From Saprospiraceae bacterium (GTDB lineage: Bacteria > Bacteroidota > Bacteroidia > Chitinophagales > Saprospiraceae): 64,000 nt of DNA. Under the pieces are notes generated by a model. The model searched no databases and was not told the origin of the DNA. It worked only from the letters and a program-made list of their open reading frames with translations. The stretch spans positions 1 through 64,000 of the forward strand of contig BQJU01000006.1 in assembly GCA_021604865.1 (NCBI GenBank), in the 5' to 3' direction. Below are positions 51,744 through 62,672 of the stretch, piece after piece; positions within the stretch are counted from its first letter, which is position 1; each line of letters opens with the position of its first letter. The position numbers and the translations under genes were made by a program.

Positions 51744-54700
51744 TCATCGCATCAACAACACATCCCCTTTATACACCTCTGTCAGCCCATCTACAAACTC
51801 AATCTCAAAGAAGTACACAAATACTCCAGGATTGAGCAGTTGTCCCCGAAACTCTCCGTCCCAGAAATAACTTGCGGCCTCTTCCGGCTCAAAATCTTCG
51901 GCCTGATAGACCATATTTCCACCACGGGAGAAGATACGGAATGTTTTAATCCTACGGATGCCAGGGCCGGGAAAAATTCGGAACTCATCATTCCGGCCAT
52001 CACTGTTCGGACTAAATACATTGGGAATAAACAACCGTCTTTCCCGGTTGATCAACACAAAAATATTGTCAGAGGTCTGGCAGAAGGTGACCGTATCAAT
52101 GACTTGCACGTTATAGACTGTTGAAATCATCGGCGTGACGGTCACTTCCTGGGTTTGAAGGCTATCCTGGTGTTTCCAAAGGAAAATGGCATCGGGGCTA
52201 TTGGTGATGGCCGTCAGGTCCAGGCTTTCGCCTAAATGAATGGTCACATCCTCACCCAGGTCGACCAATAATTCTGGTGGGCCCTGCACCGTGATATCCA
52301 AGTATGTTTCACAACCTGCCCCATCACGGACCGTTACTTCATAGCTGCCTTCTTCCAGACCACTAAAGATTTCCGAAGGATTAAAATCACTACCATTGAG
52401 GGAGAAGCTATAATTGCCAGTCCCACCGGTCACCGTATCTATATGAATCGCTCCGTCATTATCCGCATCCAGGCAGGTGATATCTCTGGCTACGGCTTCC
52501 ATTTCTAATTCATCAGGTTCATCCAATACATAAGTTGCCATAGCTTCACATCCATTCTCATTGATCACCATCACTGAATATTCACCGGCCGACAACCCAT
52601 TGCTAAACTTGTTATTGCTACCCGAACTCCACAGGTAGGTAAAGTTATTTCCAGGCCCATTGGTAACTGCTTCAAGTGTTGCATCTGCCTCTCCGAAACA
52701 GCTCACCGGATTCACTTCAGCAATGGTTGTGGTAAGCGGTTCAGCAGGTTGAACGACCTGCACACTAGCATAGGCCTCGCAGCCATCCGTATTCACCACC
52801 GTTACATCAAAAAAGCCTGCCGATAAATCAGAGATGACCGGGGTCATTTCCCCATTGCTCCAATTAAAGGTCATTGCGGTCCCATTCTGGGTATCTATCG
52901 TGGCCTCGCCATCGCTACCACCAAAACAGGAAACCTCATTGAGCACCACTCCGTTAATCAGGAATTCTGGGGGTTCATTGACATTCAACAATAACCTAGT
53001 ATCGCAATTATTTTCATCCGTCACTGTGAGGCTATATTCTCCAGCGCAGAGCTGGTCTAAATTTTGCGTATTGGCACCATTCGACCAGGTAAAGGTGTAG
53101 GCTCCGGTACCGCCCGTCACAATGACTTCAATGGTGCCATCACAGATACCAAAACAACTCGCTCCCTGAACGCCCACCAGGTCAACCACTAATTCTTCAG
53201 GTGACCATACCTGAGCTACAAAACTGGTATCAAAAAAGGCATCATTGACCATGAAGGTATAATCTCCTGCCGGTAGATTCGGAATGCTAACCAAATCCCC
53301 CTCAGCGGCAATCGTACCCGAACCATTAAGGGTATTGGCACTATTTTGCCAGGAATAACTATAGGGCGGCAGGCCGAAGGCCAATGAAAAAGTCAGCAAG
53401 CCATCGGTATCTCCATAACAATCCAGGGTATCATTGGTAAAAGTTGGAAAAATGCCGACAACAAATTCCACATCAATACAGCTTATAGCTTCACAGCCAT
53501 TGCCATCAGTTACGGTTACACAGCAGTTTGCTCCACCTAACAGCATAGTAGCTTCTGGTGTGGTTTCTCCACTACACCAGAGGTAGGTATAATTGCCATC
53601 GCCGCCACTTGCACTCGCCACACCTATGCCGGTTGCTGTCTCCCCATTAGCGGGTTGGGTTTGATCTATACTGACCATTATTTCATCCAGCACTGTAACA
53701 TTAGAAGTAACCAGGCTATCACATCCAGCGAACAATTGCAAGGTATCAAAATAGGTACCTGTTTCGCTGTAAAAATTATTGCCAACCTGGAATGTTTCAC
53801 CAGCACATAATACCGTATCCTGTGTGGTTCTCGGACGGATATCCCCCGCATCACAAACACTGATGGTAAACAATCCCTTGGCTGCATTACCCGAACCATC
53901 AATTAATATCCAGTAGGGCCGCCCGGCATACAGACAAGTCAGCTCCATCGTTTCATTCAATCCATCGTTAGCCGTATACTGGCTGGCTATATGGCCAAAA
54001 GGTCCCGAGCAGGTATTGTTGAAAGAGCGGTACACCCCAATTTGAATGCCAATGGAGTCCACCAGTGTATCGCTTATCCCTTCAATATAAACATGGCCCG
54101 ATGGTGGTGCTATAAACTGAAACCACACCGAATGCTGGCTAACAAATGCTTGTACAAAGGGATCCTGGGTGTCCGTAGCACAATAATTGGAACGGAATCC
54201 ATCCGTGGCTACACAGCCACCCTCCGTTACTTCGCCCAATGCTTCAAATTCACAACGCAAATCACCGCCCTCCACTTCTCCGATATCCCGGATCGCTACT
54301 GAAAAAACGCCTCTTTGCAACCCTGCCCCAGCGTCATTGCCATCCACCAGCAGATAATAAGTGGTATTGGGCATAGGGCAAATCAAGTCAATACGGCTAT
54401 TAAAACTATTGATTGAAGAAAATCCCGAAGGAACCAGCGTAAAGGCGCCATCACAATCGCCGGTATCGGTAGTGTAAAGTGCCGCCTGGGTATCTATTTT
54501 ATCACCGGTATTTTCTGGATCATTAAGTATATCAATAATGATCAGGCCACTGGGATCTGGGCCGGTAGTAAATTGAAACCATACCCCTGCATCATTGGTA
54601 AAAATGCCATCATCTATCGGGTTTGGCTCGTTGACATTGGTCGCACATTGATTGCTGTACAAACCTTGGTTAAGGTCTCCAAGGGTATCACCATAAACCA

Positions 54701-55229
54701 ATGAACCAAAATCGACAGCATCACAGGGCAGGTCGTTATCCACCACCTGAGTAGCCGTGGTAAGAATCGTAAAAAACACTTCACCACTCGACACCTCGCT
54801 ATCTGGTATGGCAATGCTAAAGATCAGGCTATCTCCAATGGCTGGTACTGCAATGTTTTGACATTCTGTTACCTCACAGGAGCCATCTACTTCACAAAAT
54901 AGAGCAAAAAAGGAATCATTCTCCAGCGCCCGAAAGCAAACCTGTACAGTGGCTGGTAAATCTACCGGGCAAGTGTAATTGGCACCGTACTGCACGTTGG
55001 GAAAAGCATTAAAACATTGATTCTGCTGGGGATAGAATTCAAATCCACCTCCTTCTATTTCTACCGCGATCAATGGATCAGGAGCACCAATATTATCGGT
55101 ACAGGTTGTTGCGACAAAACCGGAATCAACCCGGACAGAAACGTCAATTTGTGCATTCAGGGATTGGCCTATTCCAAACAGAAAGAGCACCATTCCCCAT
55201 AAACAGTTGTGTTCTAGTTGGGATCTCAT
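51744..55229 (-). CDS. giant secreted protein with SprB-like repeats and T9SS type B sorting domain
   Basis: 1161 aa. Signal peptide about 9-26 (CLWGMVLFLFGIGQSLNAQ). The N-terminal half has two lectin/CUB-like repeats around NDAGVWFQFTTGPDPSG and SQHSVWFQFIAPPSGHVY with paired cysteines. From about residue 530 on come SprB-type repeats (GGDGNYTYLWCSGETTPEATML..., CFGICDGTIEVIVTGGTGAYTFTWSNGANTQNLDQLCAGEYSLTVTDENNC and four or more). The end (FIPNVFSPNSDGRNDEFRIFPG ... GNPGVFVYFFEIEFVDG ... YKGDVLLMR) is the gliding-motility-associated (type B) sorting domain. SprB-like adhesins act in gliding or attachment. It is preceded by a terminator at 55414, so is probably its own unit. Confidence 0.92.
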   Translation of the reverse strand: MRSQLEHNCLWGMVLFLFGIGQSLNAQIDVSVRVDSGFVATTCTDNIGAPDPLIAVEIEGGGFEFYPQQNQCFNAFPNVQYGANYTCPVDLPATVQVCFRALENDSFFALFCEVDGSCEVTECQNIAVPAIGDSLIFSIAIPDSEVSSGEVFFTILTTATQVVDNDLPCDAVDFGSLVYGDTLGDLNQGLYSNQCATNVNEPNPIDDGIFTNDAGVWFQFTTGPDPSGLIIIDILNDPENTGDKIDTQAALYTTDTGDCDGAFTLVPSGFSSINSFNSRIDLICPMPNTTYYLLVDGNDAGAGLQRGVFSVAIRDIGEVEGGDLRCEFEALGEVTEGGCVATDGFRSNYCATDTQDPFVQAFVSQHSVWFQFIAPPSGHVYIEGISDTLVDSIGIQIGVYRSFNNTCSGPFGHIASQYTANDGLNETMELTCLYAGRPYWILIDGSGNAAKGLFTISVCDAGDIRPRTTQDTVLCAGETFQVGNNFYSETGTYFDTLQLFAGCDSLVTSNVTVLDEIMVSIDQTQPANGETATGIGVASASGGDGNYTYLWCSGETTPEATMLLGGANCCVTVTDGNGCEAISCIDVEFVVGIFPTFTNDTLDCYGDTDGLLTFSLAFGLPPYSYSWQNSANTLNGSGTIAAEGDLVSIPNLPAGDYTFMVNDAFFDTSFVAQVWSPEELVVDLVGVQGASCFGICDGTIEVIVTGGTGAYTFTWSNGANTQNLDQLCAGEYSLTVTDENNCDTRLLLNVNEPPEFLINGVVLNEVSCFGGSDGEATIDTQNGTAMTFNWSNGEMTPVISDLSAGFFDVTVVNTDGCEAYASVQVVQPAEPLTTTIAEVNPVSCFGEADATLEAVTNGPGNNFTYLWSSGSNNKFSNGLSAGEYSVMVINENGCEAMATYVLDEPDELEMEAVARDITCLDADNDGAIHIDTVTGGTGNYSFSLNGSDFNPSEIFSGLEEGSYEVTVRDGAGCETYLDITVQGPPELLVDLGEDVTIHLGESLDLTAITNSPDAIFLWKHQDSLQTQEVTVTPMISTVYNVQVIDTVTFCQTSDNIFVLINRERRLFIPNVFSPNSDGRNDEFRIFPGPGIRRIKTFRIFSRGGNMVYQAEDFEPEEAASYFWDGEFRGQLLNPGVFVYFFEIEFVDGLTEVYKGDVLLMR

Positions 55230-55413
55230 GAATCGAATTTAATTTCTTCTTTGCAAATAAACGATTTCCAATGGGAAAACGCTTGTAAGGGTATTAATCT
55301 TACAAGTCGGGAGTATAATTCCTGTTTAGAAGAGACAAGTAGGTGGTGTTATTCCATAAATGACAGACAAATTTAAGATAATTTTAACCGGAGGGGTATA
55401 TTTCAACCAATAA

Positions 55414-55447
55414 AAAACCGGTATCAAATTGCTTCGATACCGGTTTT
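55414..55447 (-). terminator. terminator of the cohesin-repeat T9SS gene
   Basis: Perfect 12-bp arms (AAAACCGGTATC / GATACCGGTTTT), 10-base loop, with A run giving a T run on the minus strand. It lies about 20 bp behind the stop at 55466. Confidence 0.85.
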
Positions 55448-55465
55448 CCAATTTTATAGTTGCTA

Positions 55466-58400
55466 TTATTTCACAATTGTGATATCTCCACGGATAATCT
55501 CTCCACTACCAATTTTGAGTCGGAGAATGTAGTAGTAAGTGCCTTGTGGCAAATCATCACCACTTTCGTTGACACCTTTCCAATCATTATTGTACGGTCT
55601 TGCTTCATAAACAATATCTCCCCAGCGGTTGAATACGATGAGTTCATTATCGGGTACATCCTCTGCTGGTTTACCCAATAAAGCATCAAATACCAGGGCA
55701 TCATTTATACCATCACCATTAGGCGTAATGGTATTCGGCAATTCCGGTTCGAAGCCATCATCGGCAATCTGAATGGTGATATTGGCGGTGCCACATAAAT
55801 CCGGACAAGCATCAATACAGACTTCATAAGTGATGTTGGCCTCTCCGAATATCCCTTGTCCAACACTGAAATACAACACACCATTAACCAGGCTATCTAC
55901 TGTACCAATTTCCGGGTCATTCAACAGCGTAATCGTAAACCCTGAAGTAACACCCAGTCCATCGTTGGCGATGATGTTAATTACCCCCTCTCTCTCCTCA
56001 GCACTAATTTGCAGCAGATCATTGGCTACAGCAGGATTATTTGCCCGGCTGACAATCAACGTATCTGAATCGTAGTTCTCACAACCAGGGGCCGATAAAG
56101 ACCATACAAAAAGGCTATTGCCTGTAGGCAGATTGCTTGCAGTGGTTGTGGCCGCACTAGGATCTGCCAGATCAGCTAACGATAAATTGATCCACATACC
56201 GGATACGGTTCCTGAAACAGGCGTTGCTGTGATTTCAACAGAATCCTGACAAGTGTTAATATCCGCACCAACTACAGCAACATCAGCAGGTAAATTCAAG
56301 CTTACTTCCACGGTATCTCTGTCTTCACAACCATTAGTAGCATTGCTTACTATCAGTTCGTAAACACCCGCTCCGGTCACTTCCGGTGTCAGACTAGTTA
56401 CATCACCGGTAAGTGGAGTACCACTAATGACAGTCCATTGATAATCACCGGCTGATGAGGCTGTCCCATCCAAAACAGATGTTTCGCCACATTCCATATC
56501 AAAATCTACACCGGCATCCGCTTCGGGAAAGTCAGGATCAGGTACCACACTAACTGTTTGTGTATCTTCACAACCATTATCCGCCCTTACTACATGCAAG
56601 TCGTAATCGCCCGGAGTGCTAACTTCTACTACCAGACTACCAGTAGCTGGCGTTATCGTACCAGGGCCACTCCATTCGATCAGGGAGAAATCTCCAACAA
56701 CTCCCGTACCTGAAGCATCAAGGGTTACGGAGGTATCTTCACATCCAAATTCCAGCGGAGTAGCAATCACGATGGCTGGTGGATCCATGTTTTCAGTAAC
56801 GAAGACGGTATCACTAACCACACAACCATTGGCATTATTCGTGACGGTCAGCACAAAACCACCGGCCTCACAAACGGAAGTGATCAATTGATCCGCTGGA
56901 TCAGGAGAACCGCCATTTAAAGAGCTCCAGCTAACACTGAAGTCAGATATATTGTCTATTGTTGCCGTCAAATCTGCGCAACTATCCGCGCAGGTAAGCA
57001 TTGCCGGATCCGAGAATACGATATTGGCAACTTCAAAATCCGGCGTTACTTCCACCTGGCTTGTTGCTTCACAACCCGTAATGGTATCTCTCACCAACAG
57101 CTCATAAGTACCGGCAGTACCAACCGTAATGGTCATGGTATTATTCGGATTTGGCGCTTCACCATCGATGGTATTGGTCCACAAATAAATGATATCATCA
57201 CCAATTGTACTAGTTGTACCGCCAATTTCTGCTGTAGCATCCGTACAGGTAATGGAAGCATTTTCCCCGGCATCAGAAACAGGAATGGCATTATTTACAT
57301 CGATGATAAACTCGTTTTCTCCCGCACATCCATTTGCCGGGTCGGTAACCACTATACGGTAGATACCTGGGGTGGCTACTGTAATCGTCAGTCCGTCTGC
57401 TGAGGTAGTGAGGATCGCAGCGTCTGGTCCTTCTGTTTCCCAGCTGATTTCATAAGCCGGGTTTGGAGGTGTAATATCATCCGGAGTCAACGTCAAGGTA
57501 TCATTGGTACAGGTCAGATCCAGTTCGAAATTTTCTATAATGATCATCGGAGGAATACCATCAATGGTGGCCTCAGTACAGTCAATAGCCGAACAGCCAG
57601 TGGCATTGTTGATCACCTCCATACAATAAGTACCTTCATCCTGAATGATTAACATCAATTCATTGCCAAGTGTATCACCAGCAGGGCCGGTCCAGATAAT
57701 GGTCACATCAGTCTCACCGCTGGAAATAACCCCAAAGAGGGTATCTAGAGGCATACTACAATTAAGGATCACTGGAGGCCCCGCGTCTATCATCGGAGCG
57801 ATGGTATCCAGGACAACCACAATGGTGTCGGTAGCTTCACAATTATTAGCTGTATTAACAGCCGTAATTACATAAGTTCCGGGATTAGTAGCCTGGGGAG
57901 TCAGTGAGGTTTCCGTTCCAGGCACCAGTGGGCCGCCATCAATAGCCATCCAATCAAAGGTAAAATCTATGGTATCAGGTCCTACGGTAGCCATAATCGT
58001 CACCGTATCTACATTACAGTTCAAGGTCTGATCTTCACCGGCAGCTACAATCGGTGCGCCAGCATTAGGGACGACACAAACGGTATCCCGGGCGGCACAA
58101 TTACTATCAATATCTCTGACTATCAGCACATAACATCCCAATTGATTAACACTCAAAGTAGTGTCGGAAGACAATAAAGTGGTTTCCTCCAGGTCATACC
58201 ACTCAAAAGAAACATTCCGGCCTGGATTGAAAGAACCTGCCCCATCAAAAGTAACAGATGATCCGTCACAGCCTAGTTCCAACTCGAAAGGAGTCGCTGT
58301 TGACTCAGGAGCAGCAGGAGCGGCACCGATTGTTACTTGGGAGGTGGAAGTACAGCTGCTGATATTATCAGTAACTTCTAATGTATAAGTCCCCGGACCA

Positions 58401-61279
58401 TTAATGCGCGGTATAATTGAAGCAGTATCTTCCAGGAACAAGCCAGCTGGTCCAGTCCAGTGATAGGTAACATTATCTCCCTGGGCAGAGCCTGTTCCAT
58501 CCAATTGGAATACATCGGAGAAACAATCCAACGTAAAACCCTCCCCTGCATCAGCAATAGGGCCACCAGATTGAACTACCAGGGCAGTATCGCGGGCCAC
58601 ACATCCATCGGCATTTCTTACTTCAAAATAATACCGGCCTGGCAAAGTAGCAAATACAGAAGCTGCACCCGCAGGGGTAAGTGGTACATTACCAGTAAGG
58701 CGATACCATTGTTGCGATTCTCCTGGTTGCCCGGAAATTCCGCTTGCCGTACCACTCAAAAGGGCCAAAGCAGGGTCACAACCGATACTTACCGTATCTG
58801 AGTTAACCATGGCTCCTGGAACATTGCCGGAGGCAACTATAAAAAAGGTATCTGTTACACTGAGGTCAAGATCATTTTCATCATATACTGTGACAATAAC
58901 CTGACCTTCACAAAGGTTTTCAGCAACCGGCGTAAATTGGTCAATAGGTTCTGCTTTCCAATAATAACGATATTCCCCTGAGCCACCTACTACTTCAACC
59001 GCCGCTGTCGCATCACAAATACCATCACAACCAATAGAATCAATGGTCGACCCTATGATCACCAAACGATCATCCACACACAACTCTCCATCCGTATAGA
59101 CCATGCTCCCCATGCCGTCAGTAGTCGTTACTACAGGGAGCGGCGAATCAATTACCGAAATATTGTAACAGGTATCAGCTTGTCCGGTGGCAACAAAACA
59201 AAGTTCAAATACATCCGTATCGTCTGGAATAGCTGCACCGGCAGCATCTTCCCAATCTATACAAATTGTTCCGGCAGGGCTGGCTGTAATCTCAGCGCTG
59301 GTTAAACCAGGCCAGGTATTCAAGTTGTTGACTTCCAAAAATTGCAGATTGACAGGATCCCAGCTAATACAAAACTCAGCACCTGTTATATTGTCAAATG
59401 AACTCACTGAAACCGGTAAACATATCGTATCCAACCAACCGATCTGACCATCGGCAATGGTAATCCCAAAACCTTCTGGAAAGAGGGTACACAATTCTCC
59501 ATCGATCTGAATAATGCCGATATTTTCCCCATTGGATCCTGTATTAATAGCCTGAGCCACCAGAGGGATATCCACCATTTCAAGCATATCACAATCTCCC
59601 GGATCACTCAGCGGATTAAAACACAAGGTCATGATTACGCCTCCATCGGGCAAAGTAACCGGGGAAACGGACTCCCAATCAAAAGCCAAAGCACCAAAAT
59701 CACTTGCATCAATAAAGTTGCCAGGGAAACTCGCTCCCGGAATATTGATATTGGTCACCTGAGTCAAATCAAATAAGGTATTATTCCAGCTCAGGGAAAA
59801 CTGGTAATCGATAATATCGGCAAAATTAGCTACGGTAATATCTACACAGAATTCTTCACCCGGAGGCGATTGGCCACTGCCGATTAGCATGGCTACCCCA
59901 TCGGGCTGGTTGACCTGCACCTCACAGTTACTTGGGTTGATCCCGATATTTGGACCATTGTTTATCTGGACATTGGAGGGGTTGGTAAAACTAAAGGGGC
60001 TATTACCTCCCAGCCCTATTACTTTAAAACATACGTCATATAATACGGTTCCGGCCGGCAGGGATTGAGATCCGACACCAGGAGTTGCCGACCAATCTAC
60101 CCCTAAAATACCATTGCTCTCATTGGAGACATTAAAATCCCCAGGAAAATCAAACTGGTTCAAGGCTGCGTTGACATTCGTCACACTGGTGAATTCCAAA
60201 ATATTGGGATTCCATTGCATCAGGTAGGCAAAATCGGAAATTTGTTGGAAATTATCTCCTACACTAACCGTTACACAAAATTCATCATTCAAACTCACTA
60301 CGTCACCACAATCCGCAAAGAGTTGCAATCCAATGGGGTCGCAATCATTTACGGTAACACTTCCAGGAGTTAAAAGAACGGGTAAATTAAATCCTTCAAA
60401 TTCTTCATTATCATTGGTAAATTCTATTGGTGTTGGAGAGCCCGAAAACGTGATAGAAGAAAAGTCTTCACAATCCCCTACAATTCGATAACAGATCTGA
60501 AAGAAGAGCGTACTATCCGGAACGGTAATGCCCGGTTCTCCCGGCACAAAATAACTCCAGGAAACGGTGGCCGTTCCATTACCAAAAATAACTACTGTTG
60601 AAGTATTTGTATTGGGAATATCCCCAACGATCATCTGCTCTCCCACGATAACATCAGGATCCCAATTAATGGTAAATTGAGCCCCCAACATAGCATCCCA
60701 ACCATTGACTCTGAAATCTACACAAACCAGGTCACCGGTATTGCCGGTTTCTTCGGTCGCATAAACTTCCACCTGTCGCACACAAGCAGTAATCTGGCCA
60801 GTATTGGTTAATAATCCAATATTGGAACAATTACTCCCGGTACGGGTAATCCTCGGTGTGGGTGGGTTGCCAATGGAGATATCTGCCACCGATCCGTAAG
60901 ATCCTATTACTTTAAAACACAATTGATAAACCGTGAGGGCATCTGCAAGGGTTACTCCTATGTTTGCAGGATCATCGGCACAATCCGGAATTACGCCCCA
61001 TTCCACCTGAAGCACCCCTGGTGTAACAACGGTGATATCTGTTGGTGAAAAATTTGGCAGGTTGCCTGCATCCACCGCATTTTGAAATTCCAAAAGGGTC
61101 GGATCATAGGTAATCTGAAAATCGGTGGTAATAATATTGGTAAAGTCCATCACAGTCACGTCAATGCAGACTGTTTCATCTGTGCAGGCTGAACCGCTGG
61201 AAAAAAGAATGGATGGTTGCGCCCAGGCTGATAAGTGAAAGATCAAACCGAGGGTAAGAGACAATACTATTTTTCTCAT
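55466..61279 (-). CDS. giant T9SS type B protein with five cohesin-like modules and Ig/PKD repeats
   Basis: 1937 aa from ATG 61279 (MRKIVLSLTLGLIFHLSAWAQ, a signal peptide); the frame extends 39 codons upstream but without signal-like sequence. Five tandem cohesin-like modules follow at about 22-166, 170-310, 318-453, 462-595 and 605-733. Each has xxCVxVxVxxFxxIxxxQFxxxWxPxxLxF, a middle strand ending VDWS/VEWG, and LCFKVIG. Next is one SprB-like repeat (about 741-820), then about eleven Ig/PKD-like repeats of 80-90 residues, many opening DAGxxxxLxC and closing GCxAxDTxxV. A further Ig-like domain and the type B sorting domain (LPNTITPNGDGINDALVF ... YYYILRLKIGSG) close the protein. The PorP/SprF gene lies 143 bp upstream, the usual partner arrangement. 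Probable surface adhesin. Confidence 0.93.
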   Translation of the reverse strand: MRKIVLSLTLGLIFHLSAWAQPSILFSSGSACTDETVCIDVTVMDFTNIITTDFQITYDPTLLEFQNAVDAGNLPNFSPTDITVVTPGVLQVEWGVIPDCADDPANIGVTLADALTVYQLCFKVIGSYGSVADISIGNPPTPRITRTGSNCSNIGLLTNTGQITACVRQVEVYATEETGNTGDLVCVDFRVNGWDAMLGAQFTINWDPDVIVGEQMIVGDIPNTNTSTVVIFGNGTATVSWSYFVPGEPGITVPDSTLFFQICYRIVGDCEDFSSITFSGSPTPIEFTNDNEEFEGFNLPVLLTPGSVTVNDCDPIGLQLFADCGDVVSLNDEFCVTVSVGDNFQQISDFAYLMQWNPNILEFTSVTNVNAALNQFDFPGDFNVSNESNGILGVDWSATPGVGSQSLPAGTVLYDVCFKVIGLGGNSPFSFTNPSNVQINNGPNIGINPSNCEVQVNQPDGVAMLIGSGQSPPGEEFCVDITVANFADIIDYQFSLSWNNTLFDLTQVTNINIPGASFPGNFIDASDFGALAFDWESVSPVTLPDGGVIMTLCFNPLSDPGDCDMLEMVDIPLVAQAINTGSNGENIGIIQIDGELCTLFPEGFGITIADGQIGWLDTICLPVSVSSFDNITGAEFCISWDPVNLQFLEVNNLNTWPGLTSAEITASPAGTICIDWEDAAGAAIPDDTDVFELCFVATGQADTCYNISVIDSPLPVVTTTDGMGSMVYTDGELCVDDRLVIIGSTIDSIGCDGICDATAAVEVVGGSGEYRYYWKAEPIDQFTPVAENLCEGQVIVTVYDENDLDLSVTDTFFIVASGNVPGAMVNSDTVSIGCDPALALLSGTASGISGQPGESQQWYRLTGNVPLTPAGAASVFATLPGRYYFEVRNADGCVARDTALVVQSGGPIADAGEGFTLDCFSDVFQLDGTGSAQGDNVTYHWTGPAGLFLEDTASIIPRINGPGTYTLEVTDNISSCTSTSQVTIGAAPAAPESTATPFELELGCDGSSVTFDGAGSFNPGRNVSFEWYDLEETTLLSSDTTLSVNQLGCYVLIVRDIDSNCAARDTVCVVPNAGAPIVAAGEDQTLNCNVDTVTIMATVGPDTIDFTFDWMAIDGGPLVPGTETSLTPQATNPGTYVITAVNTANNCEATDTIVVVLDTIAPMIDAGPPVILNCSMPLDTLFGVISSGETDVTIIWTGPAGDTLGNELMLIIQDEGTYCMEVINNATGCSAIDCTEATIDGIPPMIIIENFELDLTCTNDTLTLTPDDITPPNPAYEISWETEGPDAAILTTSADGLTITVATPGIYRIVVTDPANGCAGENEFIIDVNNAIPVSDAGENASITCTDATAEIGGTTSTIGDDIIYLWTNTIDGEAPNPNNTMTITVGTAGTYELLVRDTITGCEATSQVEVTPDFEVANIVFSDPAMLTCADSCADLTATIDNISDFSVSWSSLNGGSPDPADQLITSVCEAGGFVLTVTNNANGCVVSDTVFVTENMDPPAIVIATPLEFGCEDTSVTLDASGTGVVGDFSLIEWSGPGTITPATGSLVVEVSTPGDYDLHVVRADNGCEDTQTVSVVPDPDFPEADAGVDFDMECGETSVLDGTASSAGDYQWTVISGTPLTGDVTSLTPEVTGAGVYELIVSNATNGCEDRDTVEVSLNLPADVAVVGADINTCQDSVEITATPVSGTVSGMWINLSLADLADPSAATTTASNLPTGNSLFVWSLSAPGCENYDSDTLIVSRANNPAVANDLLQISAEEREGVINIIANDGLGVTSGFTITLLNDPEIGTVDSLVNGVLYFSVGQGIFGEANITYEVCIDACPDLCGTANITIQIADDGFEPELPNTITPNGDGINDALVFDALLGKPAEDVPDNELIVFNRWGDIVYEARPYNNDWKGVNESGDDLPQGTYYYILRLKIGSGEIIRGDITIVK

Positions 61280-61422
61280 GAAATCCTTGAATTGGGAGGT
61301 TGCCATTATATTTCTCATGGGATTGGGAAAGTTATCAATGTTGAAATTGGAATATGTGATACGATTTGTGAAACATGAAGGGCATTCAAGCTTCATATTC
61401 CAATTGCGTATTTTGAAAAAAA

Positions 61423-62376
61423 TTATCTTTCAAAAGAAAAAGTTATGTTCAACTCGTGGGTGCTGCCAACAAATGGGCCGAAAGCACTAAAAGAGTAGTC
61501 AAAACCATAACCCACCCTAATGAGGTTGTCAAAACCTACATTTTCGCCGAGTACAAAACCGGCATCGAGGTGGAAGTTTTTACCTGTAGAGACCCCCGTA
61601 CCGATCCAAAGGCTGCTTGGCAGTTGGTATCTTAAATTTATATCGACGTTTACGGGCGCGTTGGGAATATATTTCACCCAAAGGGAAGGTTCGATAAAGC
61701 TATCGTCCCGGAAGAATTTATACAAGCCGAACTGGCCGTAGAAGTGACGCATGCGTTGCACTAGGAATTCTCCATTTTCATCTTGAAAAGTAAGGTCAAG
61801 GCCCAAAATCTGAGGCACGGAAATTCCACCGTAGATATAGTCACCGTCCATAGACCCACTTAGCATTTGATAATAATAAACGCCAAATCCAAGGTCCGGA
61901 AAAATCTGAGATTCATCCTGAGTACCGATAACATCACCGTCTTCACGTAGCCTCACCTTGTCGGCATCAACGCGGTATTGAACAATACCACCGCTGAGTC
62001 CAATAGATAAGCCGCCATATTCGGCATCGCCGGTAACGATTCCGCCAATACGGCCATAAAGTCCTGTAAATCCAGTAGGCCCGGTCACATCATTAATAAG
62101 GTGGCCACCCCCCTGGATCGTAACCCCGGTCCATTCCGTGCTGAGATAAGAACCCCGAAGTGACTGGGTTTTTGGACCACCAGTGACACCTACCCATTGA
62201 TTTCGGATAGAAGCCCCGAAAGTCAAATTCTGACCATAAGCCAGAAAGTCGCCTTCTACAGCAGCAGGATTGATTAAGGTCGCGTTTTCGCGGTATTGTG
62301 TAAAGAGGGAAAGTTGCTGAGCCTGTAGGAATACAGACGTCAATAGCAGACATAGGAGTAAAGGTAATCGTGTCAT
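61423..62376 (-). CDS. type IX secretion membrane protein, PorP/SprF family
   Basis: 317-aa outer-membrane barrel. The start is ATG 62376: MTRLPLLLCLLLTSVFLQAQQLSLF is a signal peptide; the longer frame adds 30 residues of unlikely leader. The family opening QLSLFTQYRENATLINPAAVEGDF (the NPA motif) is followed by FGASIRNQWVGVTGGPKTQSLRG and amphipathic strands, ending in a GVSTGKNFHLDAGFVLGEN and a terminal aromatic strand. SprF-type proteins are needed for export of type B cargo and usually sit next to their cargo gene, as here. It is the first gene of the pair. Confidence 0.93.
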   Translation of the reverse strand: MTRLPLLLCLLLTSVFLQAQQLSLFTQYRENATLINPAAVEGDFLAYGQNLTFGASIRNQWVGVTGGPKTQSLRGSYLSTEWTGVTIQGGGHLINDVTGPTGFTGLYGRIGGIVTGDAEYGGLSIGLSGGIVQYRVDADKVRLREDGDVIGTQDESQIFPDLGFGVYYYQMLSGSMDGDYIYGGISVPQILGLDLTFQDENGEFLVQRMRHFYGQFGLYKFFRDDSFIEPSLWVKYIPNAPVNVDINLRYQLPSSLWIGTGVSTGKNFHLDAGFVLGENVGFDNLIRVGYGFDYSFSAFGPFVGSTHELNITFSFER

Positions 62377-62672
62377 GGGATATGATATGTTTTTGAGATG
62401 CACAAAAATAATAAAAAAGCCAATTAAGCCCTTCTTGAAAGCACACCTAAAAGTGTTAAACTTCATAAAATGCAGATCGCATTATCATTTATAATTATTT
62501 AATGGTACCAGATTAGCGATCCTGGATATTTTCAATACTCAAATAGTATATGTCAAATTTTGGTAAAGTAGTTGAACGATAGCCGTTTTCATAGGGATGG
62601 GGAAAGCGGGCTCAAAGTTAGGACTTTGATTTGTATTGTGCCCCACAGTGGTTGAAATAATTTATGCAGCCT

